Assembly: GCA_014377245.1 (NCBI GenBank)
Contig: JACMPX010000033.1
Coordinates: forward strand, 1 to 42,534
Direction: 5' to 3'
Source of the DNA: Candidatus Altimarinota bacterium
GTDB lineage: Bacteria > Patescibacteriota > Gracilibacteria > BD1-5 > UBA2023
DNA: 42,534 nucleotides
Position 1 is the first letter of the stretch. Each line of letters opens with the position of its first letter. The notes beneath the pieces are model-generated. The model saw only the letters and a program-made list of their open reading frames with translations. It did no database searches and was not told where the DNA came from. Of the stretch, positions 12,124 through 23,001 are shown piece after piece. The position numbers were made by a program, and so were the translations under genes.

Positions 12124-13380
12124 TTATATTACTTCGATCTTTCCGCCAAGCTTCGCTATCTTACCGAGTATACCCTCATATCCACGGTCTATATACTCTA
12201 CATTAGTTATCGTAGTCTCACCTCTCGCGATCATCCCAGCGAGGATCATCGTCACTCCAGCTCTGAGATCCCATGATGACACAGTAGATCATTTGAGATG
12301 TGTTTTCCCGAATATGAGAGCCTCATGAGGGTTCATGATAGCGATGTGTCACTTCATCTTCTCGATCTCGACTAACCAATTGAGTCGTCACTCGAATAGT
12401 ACCTCATGTACTCTTGATACTCACTCGGCTTGTGTGAGTAGAAGTGAAAATGGGGACTGCAGATCAGTTGGAAAACCTGGATAAATATTAGTCTGGAAGT
12501 TCACAGCACGCAGAGATGATCGAGAGTTATATACCGTGATTGTGTCAGTTTGTTCATTGAGGTCGAATCTGACACCCGCTTCTCGACATTTAGAGAGAAA
12601 AAATCTTAGATCATTGATTCTCGCATTTTTGATCTCTACACTTGGCATAGCTGTGAGTGCACCCAGTACGAGGAATGTGCCACTTTCGATATAATCATGT
12701 ATCACACTTGTCTCTGCTCGCTTGGGTGGATATTTGATACCATCGATGATCATCATATGATCATGAGACACAGTGATCACTATATCGAGAGATCTGAGGA
12801 ACTCTACGAGATTCATCACGTGTGGCTCTATAGCAGCGAGTTCTATAGTAGTTCGTCCAGATCGGAACGCTGCAATCATGAGCATATTCTCAGTAGCTGT
12901 CACTGCGAATCCTGCTGATATTCGTACATCATTGGTATTATAATTGCCCGAAAATTGTAACATATCATCAGATCATTCATTGATGTATCCGAATGCTTCA
13001 AATCCTCGTATATGCTCATCGATAGGACGTTTCCCGATATTGCATCCTCAAGGGAAAGGCAGAGTGAGAGTATGAAATCGTTTGAGAAGTGCAGGAAAGA
13101 GAAATATTCCAACTCGGATTTTTTTCACGAGCTCCGTATCTAGATTCTCAATGCTCATATTCGTAGTATCGAGCGTTAGCGTATTGCCGATAAAGCTGAC
13201 ATCTACGCCGAGTGATGATATAATTTCGAGAAATGTCATCACATCACCAATACGAGGAACATTGTGCAGAGTAAATTGTTCGAAAAATAATCCACAAGCA
13301 ATCAATGGTAGTGCAGCGTTCTTGGATCCTGAGATATCTACTATACCAGATAGATCCTGAGGTCAGCATAGAGAGAGCAT
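12124..13380 (-). CDS. murA: UDP-N-acetylglucosamine 1-carboxyvinyltransferase
   Basis: 418 aa, the family's normal length. It performs the first committed step of peptidoglycan synthesis, transferring enolpyruvyl from PEP to UDP-GlcNAc. Diagnostic stretches are VDISGSKNAALPLIA near the N-terminus, [20 protein letters not shown] with the catalytic, fosfomycin-target Cys at about residue 114, and YPGFPTDLQSPFS and SSWDLRAGVTMILAG near the end. ATG 13380 gives the canonical length, but an in-frame ATG at 13407 would add nine residues. TGA encodes Gly at the loop before GCNIG and elsewhere. It lies 106 nt downstream of the response regulator on the same strand. Confidence 0.95.
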
Positions 13381-13486
13381 ATTGTATATATAAAAAATAT
13401 CCTGCATTCTATCCGAATGGATGAGACTTGCAAATAAAAGTATATTAAATATAAAAATATACAGTTATATATCAATAAATGGTATA

Positions 13487-14161
13487 TTAAACAATATGGA
13501 TCCGATAACCGATACCTCGGATAGTCTCGATCTCTACACTGTTACCGATTTTTTTTCTGAGATTTTTGACGTGAGTATCGATCGTTCGATCGTAGACGTA
13601 GTTATCATATCCGATGATATCCTTCATGAGTGATTCTCTCTTGATAACGCTGTCTATATTTTTGGCGAAATATTCTAGTATTGCGAACTCTGTTTTTGTG
13701 AGTTTTATACCTATACCAGCAATCTCCACAGTGAAATTTTTTACATCTATTGTTATATTACCAAGAGTGAGTATTTTGCTTATTTTTATTTTTTTGCGAC
13801 TCTCAATTCGCTTGAGGATTGTAGCTATACGAGCCATCAGTTCTCGAGGCGAAAATGGTTTGGATACATAGTCATCGGCTCAGAGACCGAGGAGCATCAC
13901 CTTATCATCTTCACTCTCGCGAGCTGATAGTATTATTATAGGTGTCTCTGAGATCGCTCTGATTTCTTCACAGATTTCTATACCATTTTTACCTGGTAGA
14001 TTGATATCGAGGACTACGAGAGTCGGTTTCTCTGTTGTGAAGAGCTCAAGTGCTGTCGCACCACTCTGACATACAACAATAGTATAACCAGACTGTTCGA
14101 TGTAGAGTGATAGTGGAGTTATTATTCCAGTATCATCTTCTATGAGAAGTATTTTTTGCAT
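13487..14161 (-). CDS. OmpR/PhoB-family DNA-binding response regulator
   Basis: 224 aa. Receiver domain: acidic pocket IEDD (7-10), phospho-acceptor Asp52 in VVLDINLPGKNG, and SKPF with Lys101. The C-terminal winged helix is of OmpR type (KLTKTEFAILEYF, then YDRTIDTHVKNLRKKIG and TIRGIGYRI). It should act as a dimeric transcription factor switched by phosphorylation. No sensor kinase lies beside it in this window, so it looks orphaned or is served by a kinase elsewhere. TGA gives the Gly in GLGADDY. murA lies downstream on the same strand, a possible but unproven target. Confidence 0.94.
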
Positions 14162-14265
14162 GAGAGACAGTTGATTGAGAAGTATAGCATATACAGTGTA
14201 GTCATCTCAGTACAAAAGTAAATTATACTATCTCATTATTTCAGATATTTCGCAAGGAAAAATTG

Positions 14266-14294
14266 TTTCACTTTTGCTTATATACTGCTATAAT
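14266..14294 (+). promoter_or_regulatory. Promoter of clpC
   Basis: TTTCAC (14266-14271), a 17-nt spacer and a perfect TATAAT (14289-14294) preceded by TGC (extended -10). The ATG of clpC is 70 nt downstream. No CIRCE-like or CtsR-like repeat is evident nearby. Confidence 0.6.
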
Positions 14295-14363
14295 AAGCCA
14301 ATAGATACAGTTGATTTTTTCTTTTTTTTCTATAATCTTCACACGAAATTTACAAATATTTTT

Positions 14364-16955
14364 ATGCTCAATCAGTTTACCGAAGAATATCGCAACATCA
14401 TGCTCGCAGCCGAACAACGAGCCAAAAAATTTGGTTATAGAGAAATACTCCCTGAGGATGTTCTCATACAGGCAGCCAAGATCCAAAATGGGAATATTTA
14501 TGATCTATTTGGGAGTTTTGGAATCAATGATACTATTTTGATAGATCTCTTCTCACGACCTCCATTTCTCCTCGAAGGTGGCAATAGGGGTGGTGAGTAT
14601 AGTGGTATATCTCCACGACTTAAGAAAGTTATAGTTGATTCGATGCGTGTAGCTGCCAAGTTCCAGAAGGGTCAAGCAGGACTCGAGGATTTTCTTCTGG
14701 CAATGTTGCAATCTGATTGAGATAAATGGTTCATACAGATTCTGGATTTCATAGGTATTGACGCCAAGATCCTAGAGATAGAAATAATCGAAATCAATAC
14801 ACTCATTGCATGAGCGGGATGAGCGAGCCTAGAGAATGGAGGTATGTTTGGACCGATTGATGATCTGATGCATCTGATCGAAGATACTTTCGGTAACTCC
14901 AAAAATGATAATAAGGATGAAAACAAATGAAACTCCGAAAGTAAAAAATGAGCGCCATTTGATCAAAATACTCCTCAAGATAAAAAAGAATCCATGACAC
15001 CAGCACTTGATTTTTTTGGTACCGATCTCACGCTTGAAGCGAGAAATAAAAAAATTGATCCAATATTCGGTCGAGATACCGAGATCGATCGCCTCATCTC
15101 GATTCTCAATCGCAAAACCAAAAATAATCCTTGTCTTGTAGGAGATCCATGAGTTGGTAAGACCGCTGTTGTTGAGGGACTTGCTCGTCGTATTGTCGAA
15201 GGAACAGTTCCATTTGCTATGCAAAACAAGCGTATCATCTCACTCAACCTCTCTCAGATGGTCGCAGGAACCAAGTATCGGGGCGAGTTTGAACAGCGGA
15301 TCAAGCTCGTCATCGATGAAGCATCTCGGCTCGAGAACGAGGTGATCATATTTATAGATGAGATCCATACTATTATTGGTGCAGGTTCTGGAGAGGGCTC
15401 ACTCGACGCTGCGAATATATTGAAACCGGCTATGGCAAGGGGTAAGATATGTCTTATTGGTGCTACGACTCTCACTGAATATCAGAAATATATCGAAAAA
15501 GACTCAGCCCTCGAGCGCCGTTTCCAGAAGATCGATGTAGCAGAACCAACCAAGGAGGTCTCGAATCTTATCATCACTGGCCTGAGATCCAGTTTCGAAG
15601 AGTTCCACAATCTCATCATCGATGATGATGCCATCACTGATGCTGTTGAGCTTTCGACTCGATATATCACTGATAGGTTCCTTCCAGATAAGGCGATAGA
15701 CCTCATCGATGAGGCATGTAGTACCAAGAGTATGACATACAACTTCGATACGAGTGAAGTTAGCAAGCTAAAAGAAAAAACACAATGAATAGAAAAAGAA
15801 ATGGCTGAACTCCTTATGTCTCAGCAATACCAAAAAGCGCTCAAAAAAAGAAAAATGATCGAAGCGATCAATATCGAAATAGATGAGAAGAAAAAAAAGA
15901 GAACTATTCCTCGCAAAGATAGACTCCATATTACTGGATCAGATATACAGCGTGTGATCCATCAGGTCAGTGGCGTACCACTCAAGAATCTCGAGAAAGA
16001 AGATATGTCTCGTCTCAGATCTCTCGATGCATCTCTGAAAAAAAGAATCCTCGGACAATCAGATGCGATCAATGCTATCACAAGCTCTCTCAAGAGATCA
16101 TCAGTTGGTATTTCAAATCCCAATCGCCCGATAGGATCATTCCTCTTCCTTGGTCCTACAGGAGTCGGTAAAACAGAACTCGTGAAGGTACTTGCCGAGG
16201 AGTTCTTCTCAGATACCAAAGCTCTCATAAAAATCGATATGAGCGAGTTCCAGGACAAGTCGAGTGCTTCGAAACTCATCGGAACAACGGCAGGCTATAT
16301 TGGCTATGAAGAAGGTGGTATGCTCACTGAGAAGGTCAGGCGAAAACCATACTCTATAGTTCTTCTCGATGAGATTGAGAAGGGAAATGCAGATGTATAT
16401 AATCTCCTCCTTCAGATACTCGAAGACTGATCTGTGACTGATGGCAAGGGGCGATCTATCAACTTCAAGAATACGATTATCATAATGACCTCCAATATTG
16501 GATCAGATGAGTTCAATGAAAAAGCAGCACAGATAGGTTTCTCAACAGGAGAAAAAGAAGAAGAAAAAATAATTGCGGATTATACTGATATCAAAGAAAA
16601 AGTTCTCAAGCAGCTTCCAGATTTTTTTGCACCAGAGTTCCTTAACCGCATCGATAAAACTATCGTATTCTCGCCTCTCGATAAAAAAGTACTCAAAAAT
16701 ATAGTAATTCTCCAGCTCGATGAGCTCCTATCACGACTCAACAATATCGGAGTTACTTGTATCTATGATACAAGGGCTGTGAATGCCATACTCAAATCAA
16801 CATACAATCCTGAATACGGAGCTCGTCCAGTCAGACGATATATCCAGGATAAGATCGAGGATATCATCGCGGATATGATGATCACAGCAGGAAGAAAGAA
16901 AAACCACCTTACATTATCTGCCAAGTGAGATACGCTCGTTTTCAATTGGCAGTAA
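14364..16955 (+). CDS. clpC: ClpC-type AAA+ chaperone/unfoldase
   Basis: 863 aa. It has a Clp N-domain (residues about 1-150, FTEEYRNIMLAAEQRAKKFG), a first AAA module with Walker A GDPGVGKT (about 259-266) and Walker B IIFIDEIHT, a short middle helix with a UVR-like stretch (about 475-500), then a second AAA module with Walker A GPTGVGKT (about 594) and C-terminal FAPEFLNRIDKTIVF and YNPEYGARPVRRYI. The short M-domain favours ClpC over ClpB. ClpC unfolds proteins for ClpP or acts as a chaperone; clpP is not in the window. TGA supplies Gly in the Walker A loop GDPG and in LEDGSVTDGKG. The tail after 16928 (GDTLVFNWQ) is only seen with table 25. Confidence 0.93.
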
Positions 16956-16960
16956 AAAAT

Positions 16961-16989
16961 TTGCGATTTTCACTTAGATATGCTATACT
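16961..16989 (+). promoter_or_regulatory. Promoter of the CNBD gene
   Basis: TTGCGA (16961-16966), a 17-nt spacer, and TATACT (16984-16989) with an extended TGC. It starts 5 nt after the clpC stop and lies 23 nt before the next ATG. Confidence 0.6.
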
Positions 16990-17012
16990 AGTTTTATATT
17001 TATATAGAAATT

Positions 17013-17411
17013 ATGTCTCAAAATATCGAAAGTCTTTACATATTTGATGGTTTCTCAAAAGAAGTGATCGCTTTTTTTCTAATGATGAGTCAGACTCAGT
17101 ATAGGAAAAAATGAGAAATAGTGATACAAAAAGGTGAGGTATCAAATGGCTGTGCCTACTATATCAATTCTGGAAAAGTAAGTGTACATAACTGATCAAA
17201 AGAGATTGCAGTACTGAGTGAAGGTTGATTTTTTGGGGAGATGGCACTCATAACAGATGAGCCTCACAATGCTACTATCGAAGTTGTAGAGGACGCTGAG
17301 CTGCAGTTATTTCTCAAGGATGACTTCTTGACACTACTCCAGCAGTCGGCTCATAGTGCTGTGATGAAGGAAGAGATCCGTAGACGAATTATCGAAAATA
17401 GCAAAAAATAA
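17013..17411 (+). CDS. Stand-alone cyclic-nucleotide-binding-fold protein
   Basis: 132 aa consisting of one CNB (Crp/PKA-type) beta-roll: KKGEIVIQKGEVSNGCAYYI, SGKVSVH, then FFGEMALITDEPHNATIEVV and a C-terminal helix. No helix-turn-helix, kinase or channel domain follows. In the phosphate-binding cassette the usual Arg of PRxAT is His (PHNAT), so classical cAMP binding is doubtful. It may be a protein-interaction module or sense another ligand. TGA codes Gly four times, including the Gly before FFGEM. It has its own promoter behind clpC and ends at the hairpin shared with groEL. Confidence 0.82.
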
Positions 17412-17412
17412 C

Positions 17413-17456
17413 ATAAAAAAACTCCATATCGAATATACGTTATGGAGTTTTTTATA
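17413..17456. terminator. Bidirectional terminator between the CNBD gene and groEL
   Basis: Inverted repeat ATAAAAAAACTCCATA, a loop, then TATGGAGTTTTTTAT, with A and T tracts on either side. It sits between the converging stops at 17411 and 17458. Confidence 0.8.
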
Positions 17457-17457
17457 A

Positions 17458-19080
17458 TTATGAGTACATTCATCAGCCTGGTGGCATCATTGGTTCTTTT
17501 TTCTCTCCTGGAGTATCGACGATGAGGGCCTCAGTCGTGAGAAACATCCCAGCAATAGAGATTGCATTCTCGAGAGCTGACCGAGCCACCTTGGTTGGGT
17601 CGATGATACCTGCTTTCACGAGATCCTTGTATTCGTCACGAGCTGCATCATATCAGTAGTGTGGATCTAGATTTTTCATCACTTCTGATGCGATCACTGC
17701 TCATTCCTTACCTGCATTGTCAGCGATCTGACGTACTGGGTAGGAGAGAGCTCGCATGACGATATCGGCTCCGACCTTCTCTTCTTTTGAGAAAGAGGTT
17801 GTTTCCAATACTCGACCAGCTTTCAAGAGTGCGACTCCACCACCTGCGACGATCCCTTCATCGACAGCGGCCTTGGTTGCATTGAGTGCATCTTCGATTC
17901 GAAGTTTTTTCTCTCGCATCTCGACTTCTGAGGCGGCTCCGACCTTGATCACGGCTATCCCTCCTGCGAGTTTCGCGATGCGTTCTGCGAGTTTTTCTCT
18001 ATCGTAGTTAGATTTCGAAGCGTCGAGCTCAGCTCCGAGTTCACGTACTCGTGCCTCTATGAGGTGTGAGTCGCCACCGCCTGAGATAATTGTTGTCGAG
18101 TCTTTGGTCGAGATTACCGCCTTCGCACGACCGAGATGCTCTATATGGGCGTTCTCGAGCTTGTATCCTGTCTGATCCGTGATGAGCGTCGCACCCGTGA
18201 GGATGGCGAGATCCCTGAGCATCTCACGCTTCTTATCGCCGAATCCTGGAGCCTTGATCCCGAGAACCGTCAGAACTCACTTGAGCTTGTTCAGGATGAT
18301 GCCCGTGAGAGCCTCACCATCGATATCATCCGCGATGATGACGAGTTCGCGTGATCCACTGCTCGCGAGTGACTCGAGGACTCCGAGGATATCCTTGAGT
18401 GATGAGATCTTCTTATCTGTAATGAGAATATGAGCATCACTGATGCGAGCCTCCATCTTCTCACCATCGGTGATCATGTATGGCGAGATATAGCCATTAT
18501 CGAACTGCATACCTTCAGTCACTTCGACCTCTAGGCCAAATGTCCGCCCCTCTTCCACTGTAATCACCCCATCCTTACCGACTTTTTCCATTGCATCGGC
18601 AATTATTTTTCCCACTTCGACATCTTGAGCCGAGATCGTCGCGACTTGCTCGATCTCTTCGCTTGTATTAAGTGGTGTAGACATCCTCGCCAGTTCGGCG
18701 ATGACGAGGGATCCTGCTTTTTTCATACCGTTCTTCAGCTCGATAGCATTTATCCCAGAGCGGATCTCACGCAACCCCTCCTTCACCATTGCATAGGTGA
18801 GGAGCGTCGCTGTCGATGTCCCATCACCCGCAGCATCGTTGGTACGGCTCGCAGCTTCTTTGATGAGCTCGGCTCCCATGTTCTCGATCTTGTCCTCGAG
18901 CTCGATCTCGCGAGCGATCGTGACACCATCGTTGGTCACCTGTGGCGCACCATATCCTTTGCTGAATATGACATTGCGTCATTTTGGTCCGATGGTCGCA
19001 GATACGACCTTAGCGACCTTTTCCATACCGATGAACATCTGGAGGCGAGCCTCGTCACCGAAGTGAATTTGTTTTGACAT
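17458..19080 (-). CDS. groEL: 60 kDa chaperonin GroEL
   Basis: 540 aa, full length. It forms the double-ring folding chamber with GroES. ATP-site motifs include IGPKG (its last Gly is TGA) and [14 protein letters not shown]. Central motifs are [20 protein letters not shown] and [13 protein letters not shown], and the tail is the GGM-like PGGGMYS. The end is found only with TGA as Gly (two consecutive TGA codons in the tail), giving TAA at the complement of 17458-17460. It is downstream of groES on the same strand, but 357 nt separate them, unlike the usual tight groESL operon. It is presumably under HrcA control, although no CIRCE was identified. Confidence 0.97.
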
Positions 19081-19437
19081 AAGTATTTTTATAGTTAAAG
19101 TAAGAAAGTATTTTTATAATTTATAGAAATTACAATTATGGCTGGATAAAATCCAGAGTCTTCTATATTTCATTCTAGCTTATGTATTAAGAGGAAAAAA
19201 ATATTACCAAGAAATGCTAAAAAAAGAGTTTATTATGTAATAATTTTACTACCAAAATAGCAAAGAGAAGATTTTTGGAATTTGTATAAATGTGGTTACA
19301 CATCAGTTTATCAATATAAAATATAAATCAAAGATGATATATGATCTTACTTCGATAGAAATTTTCACCTGAACAATTTAAATTTGTTTACTTACAAACT
19401 TCTAGAGTTAGGGAAGTAACAAAGGGAGTAAGAGTTA
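19081..19437. other. groES-groEL spacer containing a frame with three stops
   Basis: On the plus strand, frame 19138-19419 begins with ATG and ends at TAA. It reads like protein except for TAA at codon 4, TAG near 19255 and TAA near 19315. Segments such as KRKKILPRNAKKRVYYVIIL, REDFWNLYKCGYTSVYQYKI and SYFDRNFHLNNLNLF have a plausible amino-acid mix (one TGA read as Gly). It could be a decayed small gene inserted between groES and groEL, or chance in AT-rich DNA. No family was recognised and no clear terminator or CIRCE was seen here. Confidence 0.3.
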
Positions 19438-19752
19438 TTATGAACTAATTTTCGCCAGTATATAATCAGTTCAAACAAGCTTGTAGGTCGTATCTCCCAC
19501 TTTTACATCATCTCAGGAATACTGTCCTGATATTACTCGATCTCCTTTTTGGAGGTCGATTTTTTGTAGAGTGCCATCTTTGTCAGTCTTGCCTGGTCAT
19601 ACTGTGATTACCTCATAGAGTGATGGTCGCTCTTTGTTCGCAGAATCTGGGATGATGATGCCTGAGGCAGTCACCTTGTCTGCGTCGATGGGGCGGAGTA
19701 GGACTCGATCAGAGAGGGGAGTGATCCGCTCGATCATGTCGTGAGTGATCAT
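19438..19752 (-). CDS. groES: 10 kDa co-chaperonin GroES
   Basis: 104 aa. It is missed under the standard code because of TGA codons (in ITVGPGK, QYSGDD and KLVGTD). The core shows [16 protein letters not shown], the mobile loop region [13 protein letters not shown] that contacts GroEL, LYEVITVGPGK, and the ending YILAKISS. GroES caps the GroEL chamber. ATG 19752 is used; an internal ATG five codons later ([11 protein letters not shown]) would give a more typical length of 99 aa. groEL follows 357 nt downstream, past a non-genic spacer. Confidence 0.93.
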
Positions 19753-19784
19753 ATAGTGTGAGAATTATAGAAATCTAGAACTCG

Positions 19785-19815
19785 ATAATACTATGAAAAC
19801 TAAACAAAAAGTCAA
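19785..19815 (-). promoter_or_regulatory. Candidate promoter of groES
   Basis: On the minus strand, TTGACT (complement of 19810-19815) and TATTAT (complement of 19785-19790) are separated by 19 nt, and the groES ATG is about 33 nt further. The spacer is long and no TTAGCACTC-type CIRCE half-sites were found around it, so HrcA control here is not supported by sequence. Confidence 0.35.
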
Positions 19816-20038
19816 AAAAGACATATTTAACCAAATAAGGATCAATTACTCAAAAAAGTATTGTAATCTGCAAAAATAATGTAAAATGAATTTGTTTCAT
19901 ATTTTCTATCTTTTTTCAATATGTTTTAAGGTGATGATTCGATTTCAGGGATTCTAAAATAATCCATGCAAAGATACTATCCACATGTATACTGCTTAAT
20001 ATCACTTCATTTTAATATCACTTCTAACCCCCTATATT
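19816..20038. other. AT-rich intergenic DNA, nothing recognised
   Basis: The divergent region between groES and the small membrane protein holds only very short frames (for example a 28-codon ATG frame at 19794). There is no convincing RNA or gene. Confidence 0.5.
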
Positions 20039-20224
20039 ATGTTAATTTCTCTTGTTCTCACGCTCATCGTAGTAGGAATCCTCCTTTATTTGATGGAAAG
20101 ATATATTCCCATGGATGCACAAATAAAAAATATCATTCGTATTGTGGTTATTATAGTTGTCATAATTTGGTTATTGCAACAATTTGGACTTCTCGGTTCA
20201 CTCAACAATATTTGAATTAAGTAA
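20039..20224 (+). CDS. Small hydrophobic membrane protein (61 aa)
   Basis: MLISLVLTLIVVGILLYLME forms the first transmembrane helix. The polar connector ERYIPMDAQIKNIIR and a second helix IVVIIVVIIWLLQQFGLLG follow. The pattern hydrophobic, IPMDxxIKxII, hydrophobic, WLLxxFG is that of a widespread two-helix bacterial membrane protein family of unknown function. TGA is Gly near the end (20213-20215), and the real stop is TAA 20222. It appears to be transcribed alone, with a bidirectional hairpin 200 nt downstream. The bases between carry only short open frames. Confidence 0.75.
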
Positions 20225-20430
20225 ATACAAATAGGAGCATAAACGATATTTTCGTATATCCATACTCACCAAATATATCAGTTTGGGTAGCTTTTGGGTA
20301 TACTGTCCAAGTAAGTAAACTCAGATAATCAGTATGAAAGAAACTACAATTTTCAAAATGAACTACCATTCTGTCCTTCCTATAAATAAACCAGAAATGA
20401 GTTGAGCGACTTAAATCAAAGAGTATAGTA

Positions 20431-20465
20431 TATATAAACTCCTCAAAAATGGGGAGTTTTTATAT
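20431..20465. terminator. Bidirectional terminator before the HD-domain gene
   Basis: TATAAACTCCTC, loop AAAAAT, then GGGGAGTTTTTATA with a T run. It is located just before the TAG of the opposing HD-domain gene. Confidence 0.75.
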
Positions 20466-20466
20466 T

Positions 20467-21102
20467 CTATACCTCATGCATACTGTCAGGCTCGACATGT
20501 GGGATCTCGCAACCGATCATCGTGAGATACTTCTCCATGTGTTCGACATCACGGATCTGTTGCTCGTGTCGCTCAGATTTGGCTGTATCAGTATGGAATT
20601 TATACTTGGTCAGGAGCTTATAAACGAATTGCCAATAGGCACACTCGGATATATCTTTACCACCAACACTTCGCAGCTCATTGAGATATCGTTGTGAATA
20701 TATGAATTCTGACTTAGTACCGATATTATCTAGATCTGCATCTTGTATGATACTCTCGAGATGCGTATGAGGAGTAGAAAATAGTACCGTCGCCATGATG
20801 ATCTTCTCGATTTTCGATATTCGTTCATAGGGATGTCAATTCTCTTCGAGCCATTTACGAGCTATCCTCGCCCCGACATGTTCATTTTTCTCATATTGCT
20901 CTGTGAATCCTGTATCGTGGAATAGGCTCGCGATCTGTAGGTCCTCTAGATCAATATTGTCTATATCCTCGGCGAGGGCGATATAGGTCGCTCGATCGAG
21001 TACACTGAGGCTGTGAGCTGGATTGTGGTAGGGATAGTCGCGACAGACTGCGAGGAGATCTTGCGTGTATATCTTTGCTGATTCGACGAGTGAGTGTGGC
21101 AT
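20467..21102 (-). CDS. HD-domain phosphohydrolase-like protein
   Basis: 211 aa. The N-terminal half contains YHNPAHSLSVLDRA (His26 and His30) and ASLFHDTGF with the HD doublet at 62-63, the metal-binding pattern of HD and predicted metal-dependent phosphohydrolases. The C-terminal half continues helical (IIQDADLDNIGTKSEFIYSQ) and includes the later Asp expected of HD folds. The substrate is unknown; relatives act on nucleotides or cyclic nucleotides. TGA gives one Gly (complement of 20836-20838), splitting the gene under the standard code. It diverges from secD. Confidence 0.82.
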
Positions 21103-21173
21103 ATTCGGTATAGATAGAACAATAAATGTAGTTAGATTGTATCATACATTATATATATTTGCAAAAAGTCGCC

Positions 21174-21201
21174 TTGCAAAAAGCAAAACTTTTTCTATAA
21201 T
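21174..21201 (+). promoter_or_regulatory. Promoter of secD
   Basis: TTGCAA (21174-21179), a 16-nt spacer and TATAAT (21196-21201), 43 nt before the secD ATG. It is one of the best promoter matches in the window. Confidence 0.65.
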
Positions 21202-21243
21202 CTTGCTCAAAGTAGCATATTATACTCTCACTCCACACCTACA

Positions 21244-22944
21244 ATGAATATCACACATCGTGTCCTCATCATAGTTGCTCTCATTATACTCTCTGGACTC
21301 TATATTGTCCCATGGAACCAATATGGTGTCGACAATGCGTTTCTCAACAAGCCGTATACACTCGGTCTCGATCTCCAGGGAGGTGTCGAGCTCGACTACA
21401 AGGTAGATCTCGATACGGTGAGATCACAATCTGGTACAAATACAGAACAAAATATTGTAGAGGGCATCAAGTCTGTCATAGACAAGCGAGTCAATTCTCT
21501 CGGTCTCGCTGAACCAACCATCCAAACAGCAAAATACGGATCAGATAATCATATCATCGTCCAGATACCAACTCAGGCCCACGCTGATCTCTCGGATACA
21601 GAACGCAAAATCAAAAATGCAGAGGATATCAAAAAAGCAAAAGAAACAATCGGTAAAGTCGTCCAACTCGAATTCCGTGAGGAGAAAACTGGAGTCACAG
21701 AGGCAGATCGTGCAGAGCGTCGCTCCCTTGCCGAGAAGGCACTCGTAGAGTTAAAGACGACACCATTTGCAACAATAGGTCAGAAATATCGAGATAGCTA
21801 TGAGAACGTTGCATACAGTGCTGGAACTGGTGCACTCCCAAAGGAAGTATCATTCTCAGGTATTGAGGCTATTACTACATTCCCATATGTGACTCCCGTA
21901 TTCGTGGCTCAGGGTGAGCAGAGCTATACTAAGAACGCGAGTGGAGAGATAGTGGCAACGAGCAATCCTGGATACGCGATTGTCGAACTCCAGTCTAAAA
22001 ATGCTGTAGGGACAGGAGCAACCTATAATTATTCATTTATATTCATAGATCAGCGACCGAGTCCATGGCAAGCGGCCAAGACTGCTGATGGTAAAGTGCT
22101 CAATGATAAATATCTTATCAATTCTGGAGTCTGATTTACTCAAGTAGGTCAGCCACAGGTCGAGCTCCTATTTAATGAAGAAGGTAAAAAGATATTCGGT
22201 GAACTCACCAAACGTCTCATCGGCAAGCAGATAGCGATCTTCGTCGGTGGACAGCTCCTCACGGCCCCAACCGTACAGGCTGTCATCACAGATGGTAAGG
22301 CTGTTATCACAGGTGAATACACTATCAAGGGTGCTCAGACTCTTGCTAACGATATCAATACTGGTATCGTCCCAGCTCCGATATATCTCACGAGTGAGCG
22401 TACGATCGATGCGAAGATCTGATCAGAGTCACTTCGCCAGATTCTCATGGCTGGTGCTATCGGTCTTTTCGTGATTATAATATTTCTCACTGTATCCTAC
22501 CGAGTGAGTGGACTCCTTGCAGGTCTAGCACTCATCACCTATACGCTCATACTCATCGCCCTCGTGAAAATGACAGGAGTAGTACTCACTCTTGCCTCTA
22601 TAGCAGGTGTAATACTCTCTATAGGTCTCGCGATCGATGCCAATATCCTCATATTCGAGCGTATGCGAGAGGCACTCTGAGATGGTAAGACGATGGATCA
22701 ATCAATCACCCTCGGATTCGAGAAGTCCTGGACTGCGATATGGGATTCTCATATCACATCATTGACATCTGCAGTTATTCTCTATATATTTGGTATTTCA
22801 TTGATTAAGGGATTCGGATTCATGCTCGGACTCGGTATCATTCTCTCACTCTTCACCGCTATGTGGGTCTCTCGTATTCTCATCATCGCTGTTGGTCGAA
22901 AAATAGGAAAAAACTCACAAGCATTCATAGGATTCAAGAAATAG
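21244..22944 (+). CDS. secD: Protein translocase subunit SecD
   Basis: 566 aa. The N-terminal TM segment (residues 7-21) is followed by the SecD signature YTLGLDLQGGVELDYKVD and INKRVNSLGLAEP-type first periplasmic region. Next come the P1 base (QPQVELLFNEEGKKIFGELT, IVPAPIYLTSERTI) and five TM helices in the RND-like permease domain (GLAIDANILIFERMRE, then MLGLGIILSLFTAMWVSRI). SecD uses the proton gradient to pull proteins out of SecYEG. TGA gives Gly at three sites (22132-22134, 22420-22422 and 22678-22680). No secF follows; a terminator comes immediately after. Confidence 0.94.
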
Positions 22945-22966
22945 TTGATAAAAATCATATAACATA

Positions 22967-22999
22967 TAAAATCAAGAGAGTAATTTCTTGATTTTTTTA
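22967..22999 (+). terminator. Intrinsic terminator after secD
   Basis: AAATCAAG, a loop AGAGTAATTT, CTTGATTTTTTTA with a T run, 23 nt after the secD stop and ending just before the next ATG at 23002. Confidence 0.75.
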
Positions 23000-23001
23000 T
23001 T

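Noticed and set aside
18136-19077. Long plus-strand ORFs inside groEL
   Set aside because: They are antisense shadows of a highly conserved chaperonin gene, with Arg/Ser/His-rich translations.
19081-19815. CIRCE operator for HrcA upstream of groES or groEL
   Set aside because: No TTAGCACTC-N9-GAGTGCTAA or close variant was found by eye in these regions.
20225-20430. Small genes after the 61-aa membrane protein (for example the ATG frame at 20334)
   Set aside because: The frames are under 35 codons, lack a promoter or RBS, and match nothing. The stretch is best treated as noncoding.
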